Positions 8,307 through 15,769 of a stretch of DNA of 64,000 nucleotides are shown here, piece after piece. The stretch lies in assembly GCF_014852005.1 (NCBI RefSeq), contig NZ_JACVAU010000005.1:1-64000 (forward strand). The letters are read 5' to 3'. This stretch comes from Pseudoxanthomonas sp. PXM03 (GTDB lineage Bacteria > Pseudomonadota > Gammaproteobacteria > Xanthomonadales > Xanthomonadaceae). The translations under genes and the position numbers were made by a program. Under the pieces are notes generated by a model. It was not told where the DNA came from. It ran no database searches and saw only the letters and a program-made list of their open reading frames with translations. Numbering within the stretch: position 1 is the first letter of the stretch; the number at the start of each line of letters is the position of its first letter.

Positions 8307-8376
8307 CACCGTTCCGTCGGCGCGGCCGGCGTCGACGCGCACGTTTTGTCGGGCGACATCGAGGCTTTCAGGTGCG

Positions 8377-8554
8377 ATGACGAAGCGCTGAGGTGAGCTG
8401 ACGAGGCTTTTTACTTCGTTGGTGAGGCATCGGTGCGCCATGGCGACGTGTTGAGGTGAGTCGACGACGCATTGTCGTGAGATGCCGCACCCTCGAGGTG
8501 CGCCATCCGAGGCGTGTGTGTGCGATGACAAGCCGCTGACGTGAGGTGACGAGG
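8377..8554 (+). repeat. Three degenerate copies of a 32-nt unit in a gene-free stretch
   Basis: Related copies lie at about 8377-8408, 8440-8470 and 8522-8554. The shared core is TGAGGTGAG-TGACGA-GC, preceded by a GATGACGAAGCGC-like stretch. No frame is open through them with a plausible start. The composition is unlike neighbouring coding DNA. Origin unknown: a decayed repetitive gene or a mobile palindromic element are both possible. Confidence 0.5.
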
Positions 8555-8556
8555 CT

Positions 8557-8648
8557 GTTCTGTTCCATGGCAAGGAGAAGCGCCTTGCTGGTGAAGTGGA
8601 AGAGCCTCGAATATCGAGGAACATTGCCTCGTCATGGAACAAAAGAAC
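8557..8648. other. Strongly self-complementary element that can fold as a three-way junction
   Basis: The outer stem is GTTC (8557-8560) plus TGTTCCATG (8561-8569), paired with CATGGAACA (8633-8641) and GAAC (8645-8648), with an AAA bulge. Inside are two perfect hairpins: GCAAGG (8570-8575) with CCTTGC (8583-8588), and CCTCGA (8605-8610) with TCGAGG (8614-8619). It could be a small structured RNA or a cruciform/mobile palindrome. I do not recognise a named family. The sequence from 8649 to 8783 shows nothing I can assign. Confidence 0.5.
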
Positions 8649-8783
8649 GCCGAGTGCACCTCTACGTTCCCCTCAGCAGTCCCGCTTGCCGATCAGACCC
8701 CATCGGTTGGGGTGAGCGTGCGAACCCCAACGCGTGGACACGTCGTTGCCATGATCGTTGGGCTTCACTCCGTTCACCCCCAC

Positions 8784-9206
8784 CTATTCTGCGAAACGCG
8801 CGCCGCCCTCCATCCTGGCGGCGACCGGCGAGTAGTAGGCCAGTGCCAGGCACGCGCCCCAGACCAGCGTCGACGCATCGGTCAGCATCGCTTCGAGCGG
8901 CGACAGCAGCGTGGGGCCCGCCAGCAGATAGAGGGGAAAGCCGAGCACGGTGATGCCCAGCGACAGCGCGCGGCCCCAGCGCTTCAGCATGAAGAGGCCC
9001 ACCCACCCCACGATCATGATGGCGAGCGCGGTGATGCCCACGCCGATCGCGACCCCTTCGTTCTCGAACAGCCACGGCAGCGGCTCACTCGCATACGCCT
9101 CCGCCAGCGCCGGCGAGTAGCCATCGGGAAGGAAGACCGTCGCGACGGCCGCGATGGACAAGACTGCAGAGGCGATCAGGAACAGGCGAAAGCGAGCGAT
9201 CGTCAT
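8784..9206 (-). CDS. Small integral membrane protein of unknown function
   Basis: A 140-residue protein with four predicted membrane helices, at about residues 5-27, 50-73, 79-101 and 105-125, and a short extracytoplasmic loop after the first. I do not recognise its family. The start MTIARFRLFLI at 9206 gives a basic n-terminus directly before the first helix. It lies 33 nt downstream of the DUF1697 gene on the same strand and is probably the last gene of that small operon. Confidence 0.65.
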   Translation of the reverse strand: MTIARFRLFLIASAVLSIAAVATVFLPDGYSPALAEAYASEPLPWLFENEGVAIGVGITALAIMIVGWVGLFMLKRWGRALSLGITVLGFPLYLLAGPTLLSPLEAMLTDASTLVWGACLALAYYSPVAARMEGGARFAE

Positions 9207-9239
9207 GGGCGGCCGGATCGGAAGAAGGGAGAACGGTCG

Positions 9240-9785
9240 TCAGGCACCGATCTTGTCCACCAGCGCCTGCAGCTTCAACACGGTGGCCCAGTTGCGGGTA
9301 GTGGCGGCCTTGCCCGCCTTGCCCACCAGCGCTTCGCCGGCCTTGCTTTCGAGGATGCCGTTCGCGCAGTGCAGGTAGGCGGCTTCGCGACCGATCAGGA
9401 ATTCTTCCGGCGGCACCACCCGCGGCGCGATGGCGGACAGCGCCGGCAGTGCATCGGCCTCCTGCACGAACGCGACCAGCAGGCGCGAGGGATCAGCGGC
9501 AGCATCGACCAGCGCGTTGCCGTCGATGATCGCGGCCAGGTCCTTCGCCGATTTCACGATGACCGGCACGTCGATCCCGAGCTGCGTGGCGATGGCGGCG
9601 GAAATATCCGCCGCGATCTTCGCCGCTGTCTTCTTGCCGGAGCGGAACACCACGTTGCCGCTATTGAGCAGCGTGGCGACGTCGGTATGGCCCAGCCCTT
9701 CCAGCAGCGCGCGCAGGTCCGCCATCGCGATGCGCTTGGCCTTGCCGACATTGATGCCGCGGAGCAGGGCGATGTAGGTGGTCAC
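9240..9785 (-). CDS. DUF1697 family protein
   Basis: A 181-residue protein beginning VTTYIALLRGINVGK, the typical N-terminus of DUF1697, with LNSGNVVF about 30 residues later. The family is widespread in bacteria and its biochemical role is not established. GTG at 9785 was chosen because AGGCGCGC lies just upstream and the family signature begins there; the frame stays open 15 codons further up but runs into the preceding gene. That gene (DUF1653) ends 7 nt upstream, so the two are likely translated from one mRNA. Confidence 0.88.
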   Translation of the reverse strand: MTTYIALLRGINVGKAKRIAMADLRALLEGLGHTDVATLLNSGNVVFRSGKKTAAKIAADISAAIATQLGIDVPVIVKSAKDLAAIIDGNALVDAAADPSRLLVAFVQEADALPALSAIAPRVVPPEEFLIGREAAYLHCANGILESKAGEALVGKAGKAATTRNWATVLKLQALVDKIGA

Positions 9786-9792
9786 GCGCGCC

Positions 9793-10023
9793 TCATTCGA
9801 CCGGCGCAAAGCGCCGCACGCTACGCCCATCCACCACCACCTCCTCGCAGAACATCACGTAGGGCCGCACCCACAACCCGCCTTCGCCATACAGCGCGTG
9901 ATACACCACCACCGGTTCCAGTGTTTCGCTGTGCCGCGCCACCGCGACGACTTCGTAGTCGTTGCCCTTGTAGTGGCGGTAGAGGCCGGGGGTGAGTTCG
10001 GGGAGGGCGGGGAGTGTGGCCAT
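9793..10023 (-). CDS. DUF1653 family small protein
   Basis: A 76-residue protein with the DUF1653 pattern LxPGLYRHYKGNDYEVV near the N-terminus, then VVVYHALYGEGGLWVRP and a C-terminal FAPVE. The family is predicted to be a small SH3-like beta fold of unknown function. The start is ATG at 10023; ATG at 10029 adds two residues. It is the first gene of a three-gene minus-strand group with the DUF1697 and membrane proteins. Confidence 0.85.
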   Translation of the reverse strand: MATLPALPELTPGLYRHYKGNDYEVVAVARHSETLEPVVVYHALYGEGGLWVRPYVMFCEEVVVDGRSVRRFAPVE

Positions 10024-10145
10024 GGGCATGTCCGGATTCGATTCGCAGAATGGGGGCACTATGCGTCCATCCGATTGCATGCGGCTACACCCGGCCATCG
10101 TGCGTACGCCTGTCGCACGAAAGGGAAATGGGCCAAGGGAATGCA

Positions 10146-12200
10146 TCAGCGCTCCGCCAGCAAGCCGTCATCCTTGTCCGCGATGCGCAACGCCGACTTC
10201 AGGTATGCGTGCAGCGCGGGGCTCGGCGGTTCCGGCTTGGCGCCGCCGAGATGGCGGTGCAGCATCGCTTCCATCAGGTAGACGTAGGCCTCGCGCGGGA
10301 GGGGCTCGGTCGGCGAATGGCCGCCGTCCGCTTCGACGTACAGGCTGACGTCCTTGCCGAGGCGACGCAGCACGGCGGCGTAGTGGATCACTTCGCGGAT
10401 CGGCACCGTGCGGTCCTCGCCGCCGGCGATCAGCAGCACCGGCCGCCGCAGTTTGCCGGCGTTGGCCAGCGGTGACTGCACGCGCAAGTGGGCGTAGCTC
10501 GCCGGCTTGTCGAGGTCCAGGCCGAGCAGGCGCATCGTCGTCGCCAGCGAGCGATCCGCACGCGCCCCCTGGTTGCCGTACTCGTACAGCCAGCGCATCG
10601 ACCAGCCCATGTCCGCCGGCGGTGCGCCCGCCACCCCGACCTTGAACAGATCAGGCTGGAAGGTCACGCCGAGCAGGGTCGAATAACCGCCGAACGAATG
10701 CCCGGCGATGCCGACCCGGTCCTTGTCGCCGATCCCCTGCGCCAGCAGCCAGCGCACGCCTTCGACGATGTCCTGCTGCACGCGGCCATTGCCGTAGTCG
10801 CCGCGCGGCGACAGCGCGTAGTCGCGGCCGTGCCCGGTGGAGCCGCGGAAGTTGGACTCGAACACCGCATAGCCCCGATTGGCGAGCAACTGGGCGATGC
10901 CGTCGTAGTCGGCCCGGAAATGGTTGATCGGCCCGCCGTGCACGAACGCGACCAGCGGTACGCGCGCAGGATCGGCGCCAGGCGGCAGCAACAGGAACCC
11001 GTGCACGCGCATGCCGTCGGAGGCGCGGTAGGCGAACGGCAGCTTGCGCGCCAGCGCCGTTTCCGGCGGCGGCGGCGGCGGCGACACCTTCGCCTCCTGC
11101 CCGAGGATGCGGCGGAGGCGCCCGCTGCGCGGGTCGTACAGGTACCAGCGCACATCGCGCAGGGTGCTGGCGCGCTCGGACACCAGCCATCCGGCAGCGG
11201 GGCCGTTGCCGATAGTGATGCCGATGTCGCGGCCCGGGAATTTCCTGGTGATCGCCGCCACCTGCGGCTGTGCGGCGCCGAGCCCGTAGGTCGCGGCCAC
11301 GATGCTGCGATAACTCACGATCGCCGGCTGTTGCGTGGCCGGATCGAGCACCACCCGGTCGAGGTCGGCTTCGCCGCGCGGATCCGCATGCACGGTATGC
11401 AGGACGCCATCGCGATCCAGCCGCAGCACGCGGCGGAAGTTACCGCCCGCATCGCTGTCCAGGAACAGGTCGCCCTGTGGCGTCGCCGCCAGCAGTTGGG
11501 CCTGGTCGCGGATGGTGGTCCAGCGCAGCGCTTCGCGCAGGCGGCCATTGCCGTCGACGCGGTACAGCGCGTCGTGGTCGCCATCGAAACGCATCAGCGC
11601 CACCAGCCGGCCGCGCGCATCCAGCGCCACGTCGTGGATGAAGCGTTGGTCTTCCCACAGCAGCGTGCGCTTGCCGCGCGCGTCCCTGCGCACCACCCGC
11701 CAGCGTTCGCCGGTGGGCATGCGCACGCGTTCGCGCAGCACCACCGCCGCCGGTTGCGAAGGATCGACCCGCAGCATGCCGCGCGGGTTATCGAGGGCGA
11801 TGCGCATACCGCCGCGACCGCCAATCTCCAGTGTCACCAGCGTTCGACGCGCCTTGGCGAACAGCCAGCGGCCATCGCGCGACCAGTACAGCTCGTCCGC
11901 TTCGGTGCGCGGCAGCAGTTGCCGCGCAGCGCCGCCGGCAGTTGGCAGCAGCCACACACTGCGTTGCTGGCCGAGCTGGCGCAGGTAGGCGACGTGGCGG
12001 CCGTCGGGCGACAGCCGCACCGATTGCAGCGCACGCGAGGCTTCGAACGCGGTGCGCGGATACTGCGACGCCGGCGCGCGGGCACGTTCGGCAGCGATTG
12101 CGGCGCGCAAGGCCAGCGCGTCGTCGGCGCGGGTGGGCGTCGCCGTCCACAAGAAGGCGCTGCAGGCCAGCGCCCCCAATAATTTCGGGAACGTCTTCAT
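10146..12200 (-). CDS. Exported S9-family alpha/beta hydrolase (prolyl oligopeptidase-like)
   Basis: A 684-residue secreted peptidase-type hydrolase. It has a Sec signal peptide (residues 1-24, ending PTRADD), a central beta-propeller-like region (about 45-390), and a C-terminal alpha/beta hydrolase domain. Nucleophile motif GHSFGGY is near residue 500, GGEDRTVP (Asp) near 595, and GGHSP (His) near 628, a complete triad in the S9 order. ATG at 12200 was chosen because GGAGACGAAG precedes it directly. It is the last gene of a regulator-ABC ATPase-permease-hydrolase row, 47 nt behind the permease, so peptide handling at the envelope is a reasonable guess for the whole unit. Confidence 0.88.
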   Translation of the reverse strand: MKTFPKLLGALACSAFLWTATPTRADDALALRAAIAAERARAPASQYPRTAFEASRALQSVRLSPDGRHVAYLRQLGQQRSVWLLPTAGGAARQLLPRTEADELYWSRDGRWLFAKARRTLVTLEIGGRGGMRIALDNPRGMLRVDPSQPAAVVLRERVRMPTGERWRVVRRDARGKRTLLWEDQRFIHDVALDARGRLVALMRFDGDHDALYRVDGNGRLREALRWTTIRDQAQLLAATPQGDLFLDSDAGGNFRRVLRLDRDGVLHTVHADPRGEADLDRVVLDPATQQPAIVSYRSIVAATYGLGAAQPQVAAITRKFPGRDIGITIGNGPAAGWLVSERASTLRDVRWYLYDPRSGRLRRILGQEAKVSPPPPPPETALARKLPFAYRASDGMRVHGFLLLPPGADPARVPLVAFVHGGPINHFRADYDGIAQLLANRGYAVFESNFRGSTGHGRDYALSPRGDYGNGRVQQDIVEGVRWLLAQGIGDKDRVGIAGHSFGGYSTLLGVTFQPDLFKVGVAGAPPADMGWSMRWLYEYGNQGARADRSLATTMRLLGLDLDKPASYAHLRVQSPLANAGKLRRPVLLIAGGEDRTVPIREVIHYAAVLRRLGKDVSLYVEADGGHSPTEPLPREAYVYLMEAMLHRHLGGAKPEPPSPALHAYLKSALRIADKDDGLLAER

Positions 12201-12247
12201 CTTCGTCTCCTGCCGGGCCCGCTCGCGGCGGGCCCTTGGACTGTTGG

Positions 12248-14065
12248 TCAAGCGGCGGCGGGCTGCACGAGCCGCAGGTCATCCAGCCGTTCGCGCATCG
12301 GATACATCAGCCACAGGCTGACCAGCGCGGGCAGTCCGACCACGCCGCACAGCAGCACCCAGGCCCAGCGCGCGCGTGGTGAATGCGATTGCCGTCCGCT
12401 CACCCCCATCGCACCAAGCAGCGACACCACGCAGCAGGCCAGCGCCAGCCAGACCATCGTGCGCGGCACCGGCTGCGGCGCGGTGCGCAGCGGGTCCTTT
12501 GCTGCGAACAGCTCCTGCGCGCGCAGGCACAGCGTGCGCAGGACTGGCGACAGCCACCAGATGCGCGTGGTGTAGACCGGCGGCAGATCGACGTTCAGTG
12601 CGCGATGCGCGACCGTGCGCACGTTGCCATGGCTGTCGATCCGCAGCACCTGCTGGAACGGATGCTGCATTTCGCCCGACCACACACCCCAGGTATAGGT
12701 CAGCGATACCAGGTAGCCATCCAGCAGCTCGATCATGTCCATCCGGCTGAGGTTGCCCACATGGCCCGGCATCGCCACGCGCAACAGCGGCTGCAGCAGG
12801 TCGAGGCTGTTCATCGCCTCGCGGCCGGGATAGAAGTACGCGGCGCGGTCGCTGAGCACCAGGATGTTGTCGCCGGCGGGCGCGGGCGGACTGGCCATCA
12901 CCTCGCCCTGCGGCAAGCGGACGCGTTCGAACATCCGCTGCTGGTCGCTGTCGTACTGGTAGGCCGCATGCGCGTTGTACAGGTAGGTGGTGCCGTACGG
13001 CATGGTCGGTGCCGGGAATGCAGCCTGTTTCTCGCCCACCCCCAGTTCGCCGATCGGGCGCTGGTCGCGCAGGCCACGGGTGACGAAACGTTCGCGGTCG
13101 TGGCTGAACACCAGGAAGACATTGTTGTCGCCATCGGCGAATTCCAGCGGCGACAAGTTGGTCAGGCTGCCTTGCACCGGCAGGTTGCGCAGCGGATAGG
13201 TGGTGTACACGTCGGACAACGCGATCTGCTCGCGCCACAGCGCGGCCTCGGGATCGCGGCTGCCCTCGAGCCCCAGCAGCAGGATGTCCTTGCCCTCGGC
13301 GCGCTCGGCTTCGATGTAGCCGCCCCTCGGCGGCGCGGGCATGTTGAGCGGATGCGTGCCGCTCACCGTCCACCACAGTTCGATGCCGAAACCCAGCATC
13401 CAGATCAGGAAATACGCGCCCACCTGCACCGGCAGTGCAACCGCCAGCACTGCCAGCGGATTGCGCGGCTGCACGGCGGGATCCGGTTTGAACGCGACTG
13501 CCAGCAGTACCGCGAGGAAGGCGATGACCACGAGTTGCACGCCCAGCATCGCCATGCCGGAGGCCTGCGCATACATGAACAGATTCGGCAGCAGGAAGGC
13601 GGCGAACGAATAACGGCGGTTGCCGACCATCGCATAAGCGCCGGCCAGGTAGCCGGACACCGCGATCAACCCGCCCGCGACCGGCAGCAGCCAATGCCGC
13701 GTATCGACCACGCGCGCGGTCATCGTGTCCTGGTAGAGGCAGACCAGCACGATTGGAAGTGCTACGGCGGCGAGCAGCAGCACGACGCTGGCGCCGCTCA
13801 GGGCACCGGCGATCCGTAGTCGATGCAGCGGGCGGTGCAGCAGGTTGAGCCACTGGTTCGGCTTGCGGTACGTGCGCATCTGGTACAGGCCCAGCAAGAT
13901 GCCGGCCACGGCGTACACCGCGGCGAACACCTGGTAGACGAAGATCGGTTGCTGGGCTAGGTCGACCATGCGACTGAGGAAGCCCAGCACGGCCAGGTTG
14001 ATGGCGGCGGCGATGGCCGCCCACAGGCGGAAGCGCAGCAGCTCGCCCTTGAAGAGATCGATCAT
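12248..14065 (-). CDS. ABC transporter permease with a large extracytoplasmic domain
   Basis: A 605-residue protein, the membrane partner of the ATPase gene 23 nt upstream. Residues about 15-300 contain six or seven hydrophobic helices of ABC-2 type. Residues about 310-540 are soluble, with many short beta-type segments that suggest a propeller-like sensor or substrate domain. Two more helices follow near the C-terminus (about 545-595). The start MIDLFKGELLRFRL is preceded by GAGGACA. I do not recognise a named subfamily: the large inserted domain is not usual for simple two-component exporters. The substrate cannot be inferred; the downstream S9 hydrolase hints at peptides. Confidence 0.75.
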   Translation of the reverse strand: MIDLFKGELLRFRLWAAIAAAINLAVLGFLSRMVDLAQQPIFVYQVFAAVYAVAGILLGLYQMRTYRKPNQWLNLLHRPLHRLRIAGALSGASVVLLLAAVALPIVLVCLYQDTMTARVVDTRHWLLPVAGGLIAVSGYLAGAYAMVGNRRYSFAAFLLPNLFMYAQASGMAMLGVQLVVIAFLAVLLAVAFKPDPAVQPRNPLAVLAVALPVQVGAYFLIWMLGFGIELWWTVSGTHPLNMPAPPRGGYIEAERAEGKDILLLGLEGSRDPEAALWREQIALSDVYTTYPLRNLPVQGSLTNLSPLEFADGDNNVFLVFSHDRERFVTRGLRDQRPIGELGVGEKQAAFPAPTMPYGTTYLYNAHAAYQYDSDQQRMFERVRLPQGEVMASPPAPAGDNILVLSDRAAYFYPGREAMNSLDLLQPLLRVAMPGHVGNLSRMDMIELLDGYLVSLTYTWGVWSGEMQHPFQQVLRIDSHGNVRTVAHRALNVDLPPVYTTRIWWLSPVLRTLCLRAQELFAAKDPLRTAPQPVPRTMVWLALACCVVSLLGAMGVSGRQSHSPRARWAWVLLCGVVGLPALVSLWLMYPMRERLDDLRLVQPAAA

Positions 14066-14088
14066 GGGAATGTCCTCGTGTCGCGCGC

Positions 14089-14997
14089 TCAGGCGGCAGC
14101 CGGCGCGGCGTGGTTCTTGGCAAGGAAGGCGTTGACCGCGCGGTCCAGGCTGACCGGCATCGATTGCACGTTGCGGGCGCCGGCTTCGCGCAGGAAGCGC
14201 TCGAAGCCGTCGTCCTGGTCCAGCACCAGGTAGTGGTGAAGGCCGTCGAGGCGCTGCACTTCCAGCAGTCCCGGCACGGTATGCCGCTCGGGGCCCTTGA
14301 ACGGCACGTCGGCGACCCAGTGGCTCACGCGTGCGGTGAAGTCTTCTGGCGCCGACATGTTCTTCAGCTGGCCGCGTTCGAGGATGATCAGGTTGTCGGC
14401 GACGCGCTCGATCTCCTCCATCTGGTGCGAACAATAGATCACCGTGCAGTCGTCGGCGGCGTTGCTGTACATCAGCGATTCCAGGAACGCGCGCTTGGCG
14501 ACCACGTCCAGGCCCAGCGTGGGTTCGTCCAGCACCAGCACTTCCGGCCCCTGCGCCAGCGCAAGCGCAAGGTTGAAGCCGGCGCGCTCGCCGCGCGAGA
14601 GCTGGCCGACCTTCTGCTCCGGCAACACGTTGTAGTGGCCGATCACGCCGTCGAAGGCCTGCTGGTTCCAGCGCGCGTACTGGCGCTGCTGCATCGCCAC
14701 GACCTGCGAGACCCGCATCCAGTTCGGCAGCGTGTGTTCCTCGTTGACGAAGCCGATCCGGCTGCGGTCCTGCGGCGTGAGCGCCTGGCTGTCCTTGCCG
14801 AGGATGCGCGCTTCGCCCGCGCTCGGCGGCATGAAGCCCATCAGGATGCGGAACAGGGTGGACTTGCCGGCGCCGTTGGCGCCGACGATGGCGTGGATGC
14901 GTCCGCGCGGGATGCGCAGGTCGAGGTTGTCCAGCGCCAGCTTGCGGCCATAGCGCTTGCTCAGCGCGCGCGTCTCGATGACGTAGTCGTGGCTCAT
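14089..14997 (-). CDS. ABC transporter ATP-binding protein
   Basis: A 302-residue ATPase. Walker A is GANGAGKST (about residue 38) and Walker B is VLVLDEPTLGLD (about 155). The signature motif reads LSRGERAG instead of LSGGQ, and a switch His follows in IYCSHQ. The C-terminal 80 residues form a variable domain. Such ATPases energise small GntR-linked export or resistance systems. It lies between the YtrA-type regulator (49 nt upstream) and the permease (23 nt downstream), all on the minus strand. Confidence 0.93.
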   Translation of the reverse strand: MSHDYVIETRALSKRYGRKLALDNLDLRIPRGRIHAIVGANGAGKSTLFRILMGFMPPSAGEARILGKDSQALTPQDRSRIGFVNEEHTLPNWMRVSQVVAMQQRQYARWNQQAFDGVIGHYNVLPEQKVGQLSRGERAGFNLALALAQGPEVLVLDEPTLGLDVVAKRAFLESLMYSNAADDCTVIYCSHQMEEIERVADNLIILERGQLKNMSAPEDFTARVSHWVADVPFKGPERHTVPGLLEVQRLDGLHHYLVLDQDDGFERFLREAGARNVQSMPVSLDRAVNAFLAKNHAAPAAA

Positions 14998-15046
14998 GTG
15001 GGTGCTCGATGCGACTTCAACGGGAAACGATTCGATGAGATCGCGC

Positions 15047-15457
15047 TCAGGCGATCCTGCGGGGAACCAGTTGGCGGAATTCGTGCTCGACCCGCGCCTG
15101 CACCTCGTCAGGCGGGAAGCCGAGGGGGATCACGTCGTTGACGAAGCGGCCGATGGCATCGTCGAGGCGACGTTCGCGTTCGTCGTTGGACAGGCGCTGG
15201 CGCGGCGCGGCCACGTACAGGCCCATGCCCTGCCGCGACTCCAGCCAGCCCTCGGTGGTCAACTCGGCGTAGGCCTTGGCCACCGTGTTCGGGTTGATGG
15301 TCAGCTGCTGCGCCAGCCCGCGTACGCTGGGCAGCTGGTCGCCGGCCTTCAACTCGCCGGTGGCGATCTTCATCCGCACCGCGTCGACGATTTGGCGGCC
15401 GATCGGGCGCGGGTCGCCGGTGGCGATCTGGATCATCAGGGCCTGGGGTCGAGCCAT
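15047..15457 (-). CDS. GntR-family regulator, YtrA subfamily
   Basis: A 136-residue protein consisting of a winged helix-turn-helix (about residues 15-80, with LPSVRGLAQQLTINPNTVAKAY) and a short helical tail, which is the YtrA architecture without a ligand-binding domain. YtrA regulators usually repress the ABC-transporter operon they belong to. That fits the three transporter and hydrolase genes downstream and the perfect inverted repeat 14 nt upstream of the start. ATG at 15457 was taken; MIQIATGDP seven codons further in is possible. Confidence 0.9.
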   Translation of the reverse strand: MARPQALMIQIATGDPRPIGRQIVDAVRMKIATGELKAGDQLPSVRGLAQQLTINPNTVAKAYAELTTEGWLESRQGMGLYVAAPRQRLSNDERERRLDDAIGRFVNDVIPLGFPPDEVQARVEHEFRQLVPRRIA

Positions 15458-15470
15458 CGTGCCGTCCTGT

Positions 15471-15493
15471 CTGTACTATTTGAACTAGTACAG
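15471..15493. promoter_or_regulatory. Perfect inverted-repeat operator of the YtrA-type regulator operon
   Basis: CTGTACTA (15471-15478) and TAGTACAG (15486-15493) are perfect inverted repeats around TTTGAAC. They lie directly before the regulator gene, in an AT-rich stretch that must also hold its promoter, as expected for autorepression by a YtrA-type protein. Confidence 0.65.
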
Positions 15494-15769
15494 TACAAAC
15501 AGCCCCGAGCCGTCAAGCCGGCTTGCGACGAAACCGGGATTTCCAGGATCGAAACGGGGATTCGCCCGCATCATCGGTACGCCGCCGCCCGGTCACAGCC
15601 CTCCCGCAGCCAGCTCCAAACGAAGAACCGCGTGCGCTACGGCATTGTCACCGGACCACCGATGTGGACCCGGGCCGCTTCCGTTCAGCCGGAAACCCGT
15701 GCTGCCAGGCATCTTCCCGTTCATTGGATGAGCTGGATGCGGTGAAGTGTCTCGGCGGGCTACGCGGTG
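15494..15769. other. Intergenic stretch without recognised features
   Basis: About 275 bp between the regulator promoter and the end of the gamma-glutamyltransferase gene. Short open frames exist but show no start signals or family motifs, and I see no hairpin with a T-run. Confidence 0.4.

Noticed and set aside
8178-8642. 154-residue minus-strand open frame across the repeat and hairpin region
   Set aside because: Its sequence is dictated by the degenerate repeats and it overlaps the end of the nuclease gene; no start signal or family motif.
8634-9995. 453-residue plus-strand open frame
   Set aside because: It is Arg/His/Gln-rich and lies opposite three small minus-strand genes of which two match known DUF families.
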